Shown: piece after piece, positions 53,038 to 63,237 of the stretch | Numbering within the stretch: the first letter of the stretch is position 1 | Layout: every line of letters starts with the position of its first letter | Source: Isoetes taiwanensis | Taxonomy: Eukaryota > Streptophyta > Lycopodiopsida > Isoetales > Isoetaceae | Assembly (NCBI GenBank): GCA_021234155.1 | Contig: JAJEKV010000104.1 | Location: 746,001 to 810,000, forward strand | Length of the DNA stretch: 64,000 bases | Direction of reading: 5' to 3' | The notes under the pieces: model-generated | What the model was told of the DNA's origin: nothing | What the model saw: the letters and a program-made list of their open reading frames with translations, nothing else | Database searches by the model: none | Translations under genes and position numbers: made by a program

Positions 53038-54264
53038 CTACCTCCACTCACCTATCGAGTCGATGTCGACTACTTCGGTGACGAGCCGACCCTTGCATTG
53101 CTCCATGAATTCGCGAGACTGCTTCTCCAAATCTGATTGTAGTACCCACGTAGCGTCTTTCACTGACAAGTGCGTCCATTTCACAAGGTATTGGAGAAAC
53201 TTGGATTTTCTTGTCTTCTTATAAGCTCTGTCAAGAAGAACCTCAGGGACGATTTCAAGCTGGTCGTCCGTCATTTCCAGTAACTCGGTTGTCTCCAATA
53301 CTTCCTCTGGATTAGGAGTGTGCCTCTTTAGGAGACTTACATGGAAGACCCTATGGATTTTGAGATGTGCTGGCAGGTCCAACTTATAGGATTGTGTATC
53401 TACTCTTTTGCTTATCCTGAAAGGTCCAGCCCATCTTGGAGCAAGCTTCTTGCAATTGCCGATGCGGAGCTTGGCCTGCTTCACCTTGATCTTCAACCAT
53501 ACTTTGTCTCCCACCTCAAATCCCCTTACTGTCCTGTGCTTGTCGGCGATGCTTTTCTGCCTACTTCTTGCTGCTAGGAGGTATCCTCTCACCTCCTCTG
53601 CCAACTGTTGCATCTCCGAAAGCATTTGCTGGGAGACTTCCACCTTGGACACAGGATTGTGCCAAGTATCTGGGGTAAGACACTGGTACCCGTAGTTGAT
53701 CATAAAAGGAGACATCTGCGATGACTCCTGCTTGGTACTGTTGTAGGCGAACTCTACTAAATGGATGAAATCATCCCACTTAGATTGCTTGTTCCAAACA
53801 TAGCTTCTTAACATATCTTCAATAATCCTGTTGGTTCGCTCCGTCTGACCATCCGTCTGCGGGTGGTATGTCGTGCTCATGGAGAGCTTTCTCTGGATGG
53901 TGGTAAATAGGTCTTGCCAAAAGGCACTCATGAATTTAGAGTCCCTATCCGAGATTATCTCCCTCGGCATGCCGTGGAGTCTAAAAATCTCCTTAGTAAA
54001 TAGAACGACAGTATCCAATGCTGTATCTGTTGTCCTGCACGGCACGAAGTGTACCATCTTCGACAACTTATCAACCACCACCATCAAGGCATCCTTGCCT
54101 CTTGCTGTTCTTGGGAGCTCTGTAATGAAGTCCATGCTTATGACTTCCCACTTAACATTTGACACTGGCAATGGCTCCAAGGCTCCTGGGATTCGGAGTT
54201 GCTCCGCCTTTGTTTGCTGGCATATCTGGCACTCACGAATGTACCTTGCTATCTGCTTCTTCAT
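53038..54264 (-). CDS. Integrase with chromodomain
   Basis: 408 codons. C-terminal half of the zinc finger (YIRECQICQQTKAEQ), catalytic core (VISMDFITELP, MVVVDKLSKMVHFVPC, HGMPREIISDRDSKFMSAFW, YHPQTDGQTERTNRIIEDML; D, D, E present), the tail domain (GDKVWLKIK, KKLAPRWAGPFRI, LPAHLKIHRVFHVSLLK), then chromodomain FLQYLVKWTHLSVKDATWV near residues 360-380. It inserts element cDNA and targets chromatin. The first part of the zinc finger lies upstream in another frame. The core is open for its whole length. Confidence 0.92.
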   Translation of the reverse strand: MKKQIARYIRECQICQQTKAEQLRIPGALEPLPVSNVKWEVISMDFITELPRTARGKDALMVVVDKLSKMVHFVPCRTTDTALDTVVLFTKEIFRLHGMPREIISDRDSKFMSAFWQDLFTTIQRKLSMSTTYHPQTDGQTERTNRIIEDMLRSYVWNKQSKWDDFIHLVEFAYNSTKQESSQMSPFMINYGYQCLTPDTWHNPVSKVEVSQQMLSEMQQLAEEVRGYLLAARSRQKSIADKHRTVRGFEVGDKVWLKIKVKQAKLRIGNCKKLAPRWAGPFRISKRVDTQSYKLDLPAHLKIHRVFHVSLLKRHTPNPEEVLETTELLEMTDDQLEIVPEVLLDRAYKKTRKSKFLQYLVKWTHLSVKDATWVLQSDLEKQSREFMEQCKGRLVTEVVDIDSIGEWR

Positions 54265-54472
54265 GCCGGGCTAGAAATAACTGTTTTTAATCTTGAAATA
54301 TGTCTTCATAAACCCTGCATGCCCTGCTATGGGACTATTGTGTGTATCATGGAGGATTAGTTTCCTTACTCTTAAAGATTATGGTACATACAATTTGTTT
54401 TTATGGTATAGCAAGTTACCCTCCTTCTTAAAGTGCCTGAACATCTTCCTTTCCTTATCGGTCCTGGCTTCC

Positions 54473-55555
54473 TTACAAAGACTTGCCCAAACTTCTTTTA
54501 AAGTCGGGATCTGTTGACAAGGTTTCTTCGATCTTCTTGCCATACTCACTTGTGAGCGTTGATATGGCATTACAATGTGTCCTCGTCTTCAATGGCTTTC
54601 TAGAAAGCGCATCTGCAACCACGTTGAGCTTGCCTAGCTTATACATTATCTCGAAGTCATATTCTTCGAGAAACTCCATCCACCTCCTTTGCCTCAGATT
54701 TAGGAGTGGTTGTGTAAAAATGTATTGGAGGCTTTGATGATTCGTATCTAGCTGGAACCTTCTTCCCAACAGATAGTGCCTCCAAATTCTTAAAGCTCTT
54801 GCTATAGCCAGAAGCTCCTGATCATGCGTCGGGTAGCGCTGCTCTGCCTCATTCATCTTCCTCGAGTCATAGGCCACTACCCTTTTCTCCTGCATGAGGA
54901 CTGCACCTGTTGCTATCCTGCTAGCGTCTATCGCCACAAGCTTATCTTTGGCTGGATCTGGCAAGATCAAAACTGGCGCGGTCGTCAAAGCTTCCTTCAA
55001 CGTCCCAAATGCTTTCTGGGCCTTGCTTTGCCGATGAGTTGCCCAATCTTTTATCTTTCCTGCTTTGGTGAGGTCCGTCAAGGGCGCTGCTACTTTGGCG
55101 AAGTTCTTGACGAACTTCCTATAATACCCTGCTAGGCCGAGAAAACTCCTCACTTCATGCGTGTTCTTCGGTGCCGGGCAATCAATCACTGCTTCGATCT
55201 TTGCAGGGTCGGTGGAGATCCCTTTCGCTGTGATCACATGCCCTAAGTACTCCACTCTTTCTATTGCGAAGTGGCACTTGGATAGCTTTGCAAAGAGTTG
55301 ATGCCTTCTTAGCTTTTCAAGCACCTTTCTCAAGTGCTGGACATGCTCCTCCAGGGATTTGCTGTAGACTAGGATGCCATCAAAGAAAACTATGATGAAA
55401 GCATCTAGGAACTCGCGGAAGACATCATTCATGAGCCTCGTGAAGGTTGCTGGAGCATTAGACAATCCGAAGGGCATCACTGTGAACTCATAGTGGCCAC
55501 ATCTCGTTCTAAAGACCGACTTATAGATATCTTCTTCCTTGATTCTGACATGCAC
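54473..55555 (-). CDS. Reverse transcriptase (C-terminal part) and RNase H
   Basis: 360 codons beginning at a truncated RT ([20 protein letters not shown]). [13 protein letters not shown] is intact, but the catalytic box reads [14 protein letters not shown]: the second Asp of F-F-D-D is Gly. [20 protein letters not shown] leads to RNase H with [36 protein letters not shown] and [12 protein letters not shown], where the catalytic residues are kept. RT would be inactive. Confidence 0.9.
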   Translation of the reverse strand: MHVRIKEEDIYKSVFRTRCGHYEFTVMPFGLSNAPATFTRLMNDVFREFLDAFIIVFFDGILVYSKSLEEHVQHLRKVLEKLRRHQLFAKLSKCHFAIERVEYLGHVITAKGISTDPAKIEAVIDCPAPKNTHEVRSFLGLAGYYRKFVKNFAKVAAPLTDLTKAGKIKDWATHRQSKAQKAFGTLKEALTTAPVLILPDPAKDKLVAIDASRIATGAVLMQEKRVVAYDSRKMNEAEQRYPTHDQELLAIARALRIWRHYLLGRRFQLDTNHQSLQYIFTQPLLNLRQRRWMEFLEEYDFEIMYKLGKLNVVADALSRKPLKTRTHCNAISTLTSEYGKKIEETLSTDPDFKRSLGKSL

Positions 55556-56758
55556 CGACCGGCTGCAACCAGCGGGCCAACCATTCGAGAGCAGTATCGA
55601 GGTCCGTCAGGGATGCCCTCTCTCTCCAACACGATTTGGCCTGTACATTGATCAGCTGGAGAGCTGGCTCGCTGATAGTGGAGGCACTGGGGCCCACCTC
55701 CTACACCAGGTCATCAGGCAACTGATCTATGCTGACGATGTGGACCTCCTAGCACACATTTGGGCAGACATACAACGCCATCTCGATGCCCTGGACACGT
55801 TTTGCCAGGTGACTGACATGCGCATCAACTTAGCCAAAACCAAGGTGGTTCTGGTATCGTCCGCACGCTAGCCAACGCCTCCAATCCTCACTTATCGTGG
55901 CAAAAATTGCGAAGTCGTGTCTGCTTACAATATTTGGGGGTGGAGGTGGAGTTTCCGTCGGCAGAGAACTGGGACAATTCCATCCGGCTGCGAGCTGCAG
56001 CAGGTTGGAAGGCACTCTATGCAATGAAGAACAATAGCCACAAGGCGGAGCTAGTAGAACCTGTGCTTTCGTACGGGGTCGAGGTCTGGGGCCCAGTGAT
56101 TTCCCTTGCCGCTTGGAATGACTTGGAGCAGGTGCAGAAAGCTTTCTTGGCACGAGCCCTGGAGGTGAAGTCCACAGTCCCATACCAGATACTGCTGCAG
56201 AAAACAGGTTTCTTGCCTCTTCAAAGAGGAGCCCTTGACAGACACATCGTCTACTTCCAAAAGGTGGTCACTATAGCGATACTCGTCTTCCTCGCCTCGC
56301 TTATACTATGGCAATGGGGCCTCATAAAAGCCTGCTGGCAGGAAAAGAGAGCTCAGTGGCTGGCCAGATGGAATGTGCAGGAGCACAGGTGTGTCCAAGT
56401 GCAAACGGAGGCAGATGGCTGCAGTCTCAGACAGTATCTTGACGCATGCTTCCTTAGTAACCTATGGGATGCCAGCACCCTTGAACATGGTAAGACCGCA
56501 CATTATCAATGCCACATAAATCCCAGGTTGGAGCGGGGCCCGCAATGCTACTTGCGCACTCATCTACCCATGAAAAAGCGCAGATCCATTGCCTCTATCC
56601 GCACAGGTGCACATCATCTCCGGATTGAGACAGGGAGATGGGTCATGGACGATAAAAACTCTATTCTATTCTATTCTATTCTATTCTATTCTATTCTATT
56701 CTATTCTATTCTATTCTATTCTATTCTATTCTATTCTATTCTATCTTGCGTTCATTGA
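55549..56758 (+). mobile_element. LINE B fragment: RT C-terminal part
   Basis: ORFs 55539-55871 and 55907-56758 carry [20 protein letters not shown] (motif B), QLIYADDVDLLAH (motif C, Y-A-D-D intact) and YLGVEVEF .. LSYGVEVWGP (thumb region), as in LINE A but with higher GC. The upstream end is fused to the chromovirus RT and the downstream end runs into the (CTATT)n tract. It is truncated at both ends or rearranged. Confidence 0.8.
56661..56744. repeat. (CTATT)16 microsatellite
   Basis: Sixteen uninterrupted CTATT units plus CTAT. It lies at the end of LINE B and the start of LINE C. Some LINEs end in short tandem repeats, so it may be a LINE tail. Confidence 0.95.
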
Positions 56759-56990
56759 TTTTAGTAAAGCATTTGATATGGTTTCTAGAGAATGCCTACT
56801 GGAAAGAATGAGAAAATTACATATTCCAGTGGAGTACAGAGATGCTACCAGGCTAATATATGAAAAAGTGCTGGTAGAATTATCCTTGCCCTTCATGAAT
56901 GTATGTGATAATGTGATAGTGAGTAATGTGGGTGTCAAACAGGACCGCCCCCTATCTCCACGCTGTTTGGGTTGTTTATTGATGGTTTAG
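56743..56990 (+). pseudogene. LINE C fragment: RT motifs A-B
   Basis: It reads LAFIDFSKAFDMVSRECLLE then VSNVGVKQDRPLSP, an RT segment similar to LINE A, and stops at LGCLLMV. It precedes a duplicated TTTATTGATGGTTTA and a (GA)n run at about 57014-57046. Confidence 0.75.
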
Positions 56991-57046
56991 AAGAATTGTT
57001 TATTGATGGTTTAGGAGGGAGGGAGAGAGAGAGAGAGAGAGAGAAA

Positions 57047-57760
57047 GGATAAGATAATATTTTATTAACGTATGTGAGACCATCGCCTAGAAGACTTAAT
57101 ATCATCATTGGGGTACAACCTAGTCCCAGACGCCCCACAAGATCTTTATTCATATGCACACGATGGATCGTGCCAAGGCTAAGGATCCACAAATGCACGG
57201 GGTCATTGCCAAAGGCCCCACGTGGCGACCTCAAGCCACAAGCAGTAATTCACGCAGTCAAAGCCCGTGACCGGGACCAAGAGGAGGCGCTCAGACAAGT
57301 GACGGGCCGTCACCGCCAGCGTCAGCGTGACTTCAGGCACCTCAAGAGGCACCGCCAGCATTCCTGCAAATCAGGCCTCCTTCCAGGAGTCGGCACCGAG
57401 ATCTGACAGTGTCTATATTGGGCCAAAGGCCATTGTACTATATATATGAGTAGAGTTAGCACTCGATTTTAGATGAGTTTTGAGTCTTGTCTCACTTCTG
57501 TTTTCTCTCAATTGCGAGAGCTCATGTATCTTCATTGACATCAAGGAGTTGTTCTCATTATTGTGAACTTATTGTTCTCTTTTGCTCTTTCTTTTCTCTT
57601 TTTCCTTGTTCCTTTTTGCAAATCCCGCGTGACATAGCTACCGGATTCTCCTTTTGATCCAAGGGTCCTCACAGAGGGCTGTCTTGCAGGAGTTCCCGAA
57701 CCCAGACCCCAAACAACATGCGGCTGCGGGTCTGATCTTTCTTTTTCCTTTCTTTCCATC
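57047..57760 (+). repeat. Probable 5' LTR and leader of the downstream Tat-like element
   Basis: The interval precedes gag. It has a TATA-like CTATATATATGAG at 57438-57450 and a T-rich run at 57570-57620 as in LTR R/U5 regions. I could not fix its ends: the second LTR is outside the window and no standard primer site was recognised. Confidence 0.4.
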
Positions 57761-58149
57761 ATGTCGGCTCGAGGTTTCACTCCTGAAGAACTTATTTGCC
57801 AAACGGCGGCTCGACTGGAGCGCCATCAACGACGCGAGGCTGTTCGGGATATGTATGATTCTGCTTATGACATTGAGGGTGGTCGTGTCCACTCCAGAGA
57901 GCTCAGTCGGCACCGCCTACCCCTCGTGCTCATTCTCGACCAGGGTCTCCCCACATTAATGCGGCCTTTGCTCTCAACCTCAATCCCCACAACATACACC
58001 TGTTCAGCCCACGCCTCATTATTTCCAGACTCCTGACAGCACCTACATTCATATACCTTCCGGCCACACCCCTCAGCCGTCCCAACCTTCTTCACCTCCT
58101 GCTGGGATGGGCTACCATCAAGTCCCAACCTTCTTCACCTCCTGCTGGG
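57761..58149 (+). pseudogene. Gag N-terminal region, frameshifted
   Basis: Starts MSARGFTPEELICQTAARLE. Reading shifts frame near 57900-58010. A 43-bp unit (58081-58123) is repeated exactly at 58124-58166, adding one base modulo 3 and forcing a further frame change. Confidence 0.6.
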
Positions 58150-59223
58150 ATGGGCTACCATCAAGTGTCCTTTGGCCCTCCCTACGTTCACGAATTTCAG
58201 TCTTCTCCATCTTTTCAGCACGCTCTTCCTGTTTACCAAACCACTGATCTCAAGCCTAATGAGGAGGGCTCTCATGATCCTTCCCCACCTGATACTAATT
58301 TCTTTGGACCACCGGGTTTTTCAGTCCCACCCCCATGCTCTCAGCCCCAGGCTGTTCCACCTCTCTATGCTTTTGCATATCCTCCACCGAATCCACCTAT
58401 CTATGCGCCCATTCCGCCTTCATCTCCAACTCATAATTTGAAGCTGACTTATCCAACTTTTGGCAACACTAAAGGCAAACCCCTGGATCAGAGTGCTCAA
58501 GCCCACATGGAGGAATTCGAAGCCTTGGCCATTCTGAATGGTCATGCGCAACCACAACTCAAATTTCATATCTTTTCGACCACGCTCAGAGGCGCCCCTC
58601 ATCAGTGGTTAATGGCCAACAAAAGCCACTGGAAGCAAAGCTGGCATGAAATGAAAATAGCATTTTACGTCTCATCATTACGGTACCCGCGGGACGATGA
58701 TCAATTACTACTCAAGCAACTCAATGATGCGGCAACAACCAACCGAAGTGCAGGCGTGATTTTGCCGACCGTCTTCACATTCTCATCGGTAAACTCGGGA
58801 GTACCCCCGCAAAGCCGATTTCGCCGTGCGGTTTTACGCGAAGGCCTTCCTCCTGCCATTCGACTGATGACAGAATATCTGCGTCCAAAGTCTCTGGAGC
58901 AGGCGATTGAATTGGTCAATCACTCGGTCAATGTTTTTTCTCGAGGTGTTGCTCTCTCGGAACTCCCTTTCATACCCCCCGTCATGGTTCCTCAGAGTGC
59001 AGTCCAGCCTCAGCAAACCAATCCTCAACGATCACAGATCTGGTGTCATATTTGTAAATATCAGGGCCATCTGGCCAATGAATGCAACTCCTCCAATGGA
59101 CCTCCTCATTGTAAAAGGTGCAATATGTGCAATCACGCAACGGAAGAATGCACTCGTTCTCATCCTACACCCTTCAGGAATAAAATGGTTTTTCAAGTCC
59201 AGACCACGCCTCAACAACTATAG
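58150..59223 (+). CDS. Gag, central part with two zinc knuckles
   Basis: Pro-rich start (FFGPPGFSVPPPCSQPQAVP), the gag core around MEEFEALAILNGHAQ and GAPHQWLMANKSHWKQSW, then CHICKYQGHLANEC and CKRCNMCNHATEEC, both C-x2-C-x4-H-x4-C. It ends at TAG 59221. The same frame stays open beyond the stop. Confidence 0.85.
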   Translation: MGYHQVSFGPPYVHEFQSSPSFQHALPVYQTTDLKPNEEGSHDPSPPDTNFFGPPGFSVPPPCSQPQAVPPLYAFAYPPPNPPIYAPIPPSSPTHNLKLTYPTFGNTKGKPLDQSAQAHMEEFEALAILNGHAQPQLKFHIFSTTLRGAPHQWLMANKSHWKQSWHEMKIAFYVSSLRYPRDDDQLLLKQLNDAATTNRSAGVILPTVFTFSSVNSGVPPQSRFRRAVLREGLPPAIRLMTEYLRPKSLEQAIELVNHSVNVFSRGVALSELPFIPPVMVPQSAVQPQQTNPQRSQIWCHICKYQGHLANECNSSNGPPHCKRCNMCNHATEECTRSHPTPFRNKMVFQVQTTPQQL

Positions 59224-60130
59224 TCATATCCGCCTCAGCAATATCAAACTCCACCACAGCAGCAGTATCAGCCCACGCAACAATCTCAGCAGTCAAGGGG
59301 ACAAGGCTCCCGTCCTCCCTTTGATCCTTCCAAGGCTCAATGTTATCATTGTCATGAATGGGGTCACACCACCACGGCGTGTCCTCAACTTCCTCAAGTC
59401 CAAGTCCAACTTTCAGGCTCCAATCAGCCAGCTTCAGTACGCCTCACGGCTTATCAACTGTGGGTGGCCAACGGTAAACAAGGCCCCCGTCCTGTTTTGA
59501 GGAAGCCTCCACGGCCGCCTCAACAACAGCGACCTCAGCCAGTTGCATCTACCTCCAATCCTATGGATCAACAAGCTCAAGAGGAGATTTATCAGGCTCT
59601 CAACCCTCCCGTTCAGCAGTCAAATTGGGTTGGCCTGGTCTCACGTCAGACACGGGCTTCATGCCCCTTGACAATCATCCCTCATGACACGCAACCAGCT
59701 TTTGTTGTGGAGACAGTCCCTCATGAAGATGATAAAAAAGTTCATTTCGCGCCTGATCTTGACAAACTCATGCCTCGCGTCATGCCTAAAGTGAGACAAA
59801 GTATTCTTAAACTCATGCAGGCTGCGGAAGGTCGCACACTGGCAAATGTTCACGCCACCACTCGAGCTCAGCAGCGTCAGGCAGCGCCGTCGTCATCTAC
59901 CGGCACCCGCTCTCAGCCGTATCCAAATTTTGCTGCTGAGGTAGAGCTTCTCAAAGAGGTTTCCGCTTCTTTACCCCAGACTCCTGCTCCACTGGATCCT
60001 GCGGACCCCTTTTCTCATGTTCCTTTGGAACTTGAGGAAGAACTTGCCAAGATCAAGATTCCTTTGAGCCTGGCCACCATTTTGAAACTCTGTCCGGCTC
60101 TCAAAGATCTCCAACGGTTCTGGTTGGAGC
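59224..60130 (+). CDS. Gag C-terminal part and gag-protease linker
   Basis: It continues the gag frame after TAG 59221. Gln/Pro-rich, with a third knuckle CYHCHEWGHTTTAC at 59341-59382. The first Met is at 59464. The frame shifts near 60120 before the protease. Confidence 0.7.
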
Positions 60131-60152
60131 TGTTGCGACCTCAACACCCACG

Positions 60153-61136
60153 GTGCACGCCAAGGTGGGCAACCAGCACATCAATCATGTTCAAATTGAT
60201 GGTGGTAGTGCCGTCAATCTTATTACAGATAAGCTCAGAAAGCAATTGGGAATCAAACAATTATACCGTGCTCCCTATGACATCAAGTTGGCAAATGGCC
60301 ATATCACGCGCCCCCAAGGTATCACTCCTCTTCTCCATATCAGCATTGGTGATCTCAAATTCCCCTTGGAATTTGGAGTTTGGAAAGCTGAAGAAGATCC
60401 TGGCGATTATGAAATGCTGGTTGGTAGACCTTTTCTCCGCCAGGCTAAGAGTATTCATTACTGGGCCACGGACCAACTTGTCATTACAGATGGACATCTC
60501 AATGCCACTATGGATTTGGAAACTGGCAAATTGCTCTCTGTCGAGAATGCTGAATCTTCCATCTCCGACACTGACTCTGAAGAAGCACAAAATATTTATC
60601 ATGTTCAAGCTCCACCCGCGGGTCTGCCTCTCTCATCCTATCCGGAGTATGCTGATCCTTGGGGTGAGATGACGCTGGATCAGAACCAGGTTGTGGCTGC
60701 TCTCTTGGACCCTTACCTGGCTTCCTGCAATCGCGTTCAACGTCTTGATCATTTTTCAGACCCCACCCCTTCTTCGGAGACTGTTGATGTTACTGCCGTC
60801 ATGAAGCAACCCTTGCTTGATGCCACTCAGCAGCCTCTTTTCTTCACCACTCAAAATGCTGTTCCTCCTGTCATGCTTCAACCTCCTGCTCATCAGGTTC
60901 AGGACACGGAGGTTGTTCCTCATATTCAAACTCCAGAAGTGGACATCGTGGACATTGGTAACAATCAACCCGTCCGCTTAGCTGCTAATCTTCCATCCAC
61001 TTATAAAGCATGCGCCGTGACGCTGTTCAAGAAGTTCAAACATATTTTTGCTTGGAGCTATAAAGACCTTCGAGGTATCAAAAAAGAGTTGGGGGAACTC
61101 ACTATTCCTATCAAACCTGATGCACGCCCAATCTAG
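60153..61136 (+). CDS. Retropepsin-like protease and RT entry
   Basis: VQIDGGSAVNLITDKLRKQL is the active-site loop and YEMLVGRPFLRQ the C-terminal motif. A long linker follows, then FKHIFAWSYKDLRGIKKELG at the start of RT. It ends at TAG 61134, in frame with the RT that follows. Confidence 0.85.
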   Translation: MHAKVGNQHINHVQIDGGSAVNLITDKLRKQLGIKQLYRAPYDIKLANGHITRPQGITPLLHISIGDLKFPLEFGVWKAEEDPGDYEMLVGRPFLRQAKSIHYWATDQLVITDGHLNATMDLETGKLLSVENAESSISDTDSEEAQNIYHVQAPPAGLPLSSYPEYADPWGEMTLDQNQVVAALLDPYLASCNRVQRLDHFSDPTPSSETVDVTAVMKQPLLDATQQPLFFTTQNAVPPVMLQPPAHQVQDTEVVPHIQTPEVDIVDIGNNQPVRLAANLPSTYKACAVTLFKKFKHIFAWSYKDLRGIKKELGELTIPIKPDARPI

Positions 61137-62501
61137 CAACGACAGTACAGGCTCAACCCAAATTACCGTGACCGCGTCAAGGCCGAAATTGACAAACTCT
61201 TAGCTGCTGGCCTGATTTATGAGGTCAAACACTCTGAATGGGTGAGCCCCATCGTCATTGCTCTCAAACACAATGGCAAAATCCGCGTTTGCGTGGACTA
61301 CCGAAAACTCAATCAAGCTACAGAGCGTGATCACTTTCCGCTTCCCTTCACTGACCAGGTCCTTGAAGAAGTTGCTGGTCATGAGATGTACTCTTTCATG
61401 GATGGTTTCTCTGGGTACAATCAAATTTCTATCAAGAAAGAAGATCAACTCAAAACTACCTTCACCACCCCGTGGGGCACTTTTGCCTACAAGGTGGTCC
61501 CTTTTGGTTTATCAAACTTTCCTTCAACCTTTCAGCGCATCATGCTCTCTGTCTTTCAAGACTATATGAAGGATCAACCTTTTCTCCAGATCTTTCAAGA
61601 TGATTTTTCCGCCTACAGCTCCATGGATGATCACTTGGAGAAGTTAGAGCTTATCTTTCAAAAATGTGATGAATCTGGCATTAGTCTCAATCCTGAGAAG
61701 TGCACTTTCTGCGTCACCTCAGGTGTTCTTTTGGGTCAGGTGGTTAGCAAAGATGGGATCACCACGGATCCTGCTAAAATCAGTTGTGTACTGAAGGCTC
61801 AAGCACCATCTAATATCAAAGAGACACGTTCCTTCCTGGGTAAGGTTAATTACTATTCCACCTTCATTCCTGGACTTGCAGCTATAGCTGATCCCATTCA
61901 TAAACTCACGGGTGATGAATCCACTTGGGCTTGGAATCCCCAAGCGGAAGCGGCCTTTCAGAAGTTGAAGCTGTTACTTACTCAGGCCCCGGTACTTGTT
62001 CCTCCTCAATGGGACAAGCCTTTCCACGTTCATGTTGATGTCTCTGCTTTTGCCATTGGTGCCGTTCTTTCTCATGCCTATGATGAACACACGGATAAAC
62101 CAATCCGCTATGCCAGCCGGAAACTCAATCCTGCTGAGCGCAACTATTCTGCCACGGAACGGAAAGCCTTGGGCTTAGTTTTCTGTGTCCAACATTTCCG
62201 TCATTATTTGTTGGGCAGCCAGATCAAGTTCTTTGTTGATCATCAAGCTCTTCTTTATTTAATCAACAAAGCCACGCCCACGGGTAGAATTGCTCGTTGG
62301 GTCCTTCTTCTGCAAGAATTCGCTCCCTTCGAAATTGTTCATAAGGCAGGCAAGTCTCATGTGGTGCCTGATTATCTGTCACGCATCCACACAGATGATC
62401 CATCCACGGGTTCCAGATGCTCAATTGTTCCTGGTCATGGCCACGCCCCATTGGTTTCACAACTTTCAGCAATATCTTCTCACTGGTGCTCTTCCCCCTG
62501 A
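61137..62501 (+). CDS. Reverse transcriptase and RNase H
   Basis: Read in the frame after the TAG; the first Met is 61242. IRVCVDYRKLNQATERDHFP, FMDGFSGYNQISIKKEDQLK, VVPFGLSNFPSTFQR, catalytic box LQIFQDDFSAYSS, SLNPEKCTF, VNYYSTFIPGLA. RNase H: HVHVDVSAFAIGAVLSHAYD, YSATERKALGLVFCVQHFRH and IKFFVDHQALLYL, with D, E and D present. Both enzymes look catalytically complete apart from the upstream stop. The frame shifts near 62400. Confidence 0.9.
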   Translation, partial: QRQYRLNPNYRDRVKAEIDKLLAAGLIYEVKHSEWVSPIVIALKHNGKIRVCVDYRKLNQATERDHFPLPFTDQVLEEVAGHEMYSFMDGFSGYNQISIKKEDQLKTTFTTPWGTFAYKVVPFGLSNFPSTFQRIMLSVFQDYMKDQPFLQIFQDDFSAYSSMDDHLEKLELIFQKCDESGISLNPEKCTFCVTSGVLLGQVVSKDGITTDPAKISCVLKAQAPSNIKETRSFLGKVNYYSTFIPGLAAIADPIHKLTGDESTWAWNPQAEAAFQKLKLLLTQAPVLVPPQWDKPFHVHVDVSAFAIGAVLSHAYDEHTDKPIRYASRKLNPAERNYSATERKALGLVFCVQHFRHYLLGSQIKFFVDHQALLYLINKATPTGRIARWVLLLQEFAPFEIVHKAGKSHVVPDYLSRIHTDDPSTGSRCSIVPGHGHAPLVSQLSAISSHWCSSP

Positions 62502-63237
62502 CGATCCAACGCTCTCTCCAGACAAGCTTTGCTCACGCCGCCGTCAGTTTCTTCGTGAGGTCCGTGACTATACCATGGTTGCAGGCCACTTATACAAACG
62601 CGGTAAAGACACAGTCCTCCGTCATTGTGTCCTCCCTCATGAGGTGCCCAATATTGTTCGACAAGCCCATGACGGGCTTGGTGGTGGTCATTTTAGTGGT
62701 GACGCCACGGCACGCAAAATCCTTTTGGCAGGATATTTCTGGCCCACGCTCTTCAAAGATGCCCACGCTTATGCTCGCACGTGTGATGTCTGTCAGCGTG
62801 TGGGAAAGCCCACGGCCCGTGACGCTCTTCCATTGACGCCGGTCGCCACGCCACTTCCCTTCAGCAAATGGGGAATGGACTTTGTAGGGCCCATGGACCC
62901 ACCGGCGCGGCACACCTGTGCCCGCTACATTCTGGTCATCACTGATTATGCTACAAAATGGGCGGAAGCTTGTGCCCTTCCAGACAACACTGCTGCAAGT
63001 ACAGCCAAGGTTCTTTACACGCACATCATCACGCGTTTTGGTTGTCCCACGGAACTTGTTAATGATCGTGGCGTACATTTTGTCAATCATACTATCAAGG
63101 AGCTGACCGATTATCTCCAGATCCAATACAGGAAGAGTACACCTTACTATCCTCAAGGGAATGGATTGGCTGAAAGTACCAACAAAACTCTCATCACTGT
63201 TCTCAAGAAAATTTGTGATGCTTCTCGCACAGATTGA
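62402..63237 (+). CDS. Integrase zinc finger and catalytic core
   Basis: HDGLGGGHFSGDATARKILL and CDVCQRVGK form the H2C2 finger. WGMDFVGPMDPPARHTC, ILVITDYATKWAEACAL, GCPTELVNDRGVHF and YYPQGNGLAESTNKTL give D, D, E. It ends at TGA 63235, where relatives have Trp; the frame stays open after it to 63352. Confidence 0.9.

Larger units (their letters stand above)
50720..55548 (-). mobile_element. Ty3/gypsy chromovirus, 5'-truncated
   Basis: In minus sense it has the C-terminal part of RT, RNase H, integrase, chromodomain, purine tract and a complete 3' LTR (52330-50720). It is inserted in LINE A at 50720. The other end stops inside RT at about 55548, where unrelated LINE sequence begins. The 5' LTR, gag and protease are missing. 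Confidence 0.9.
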
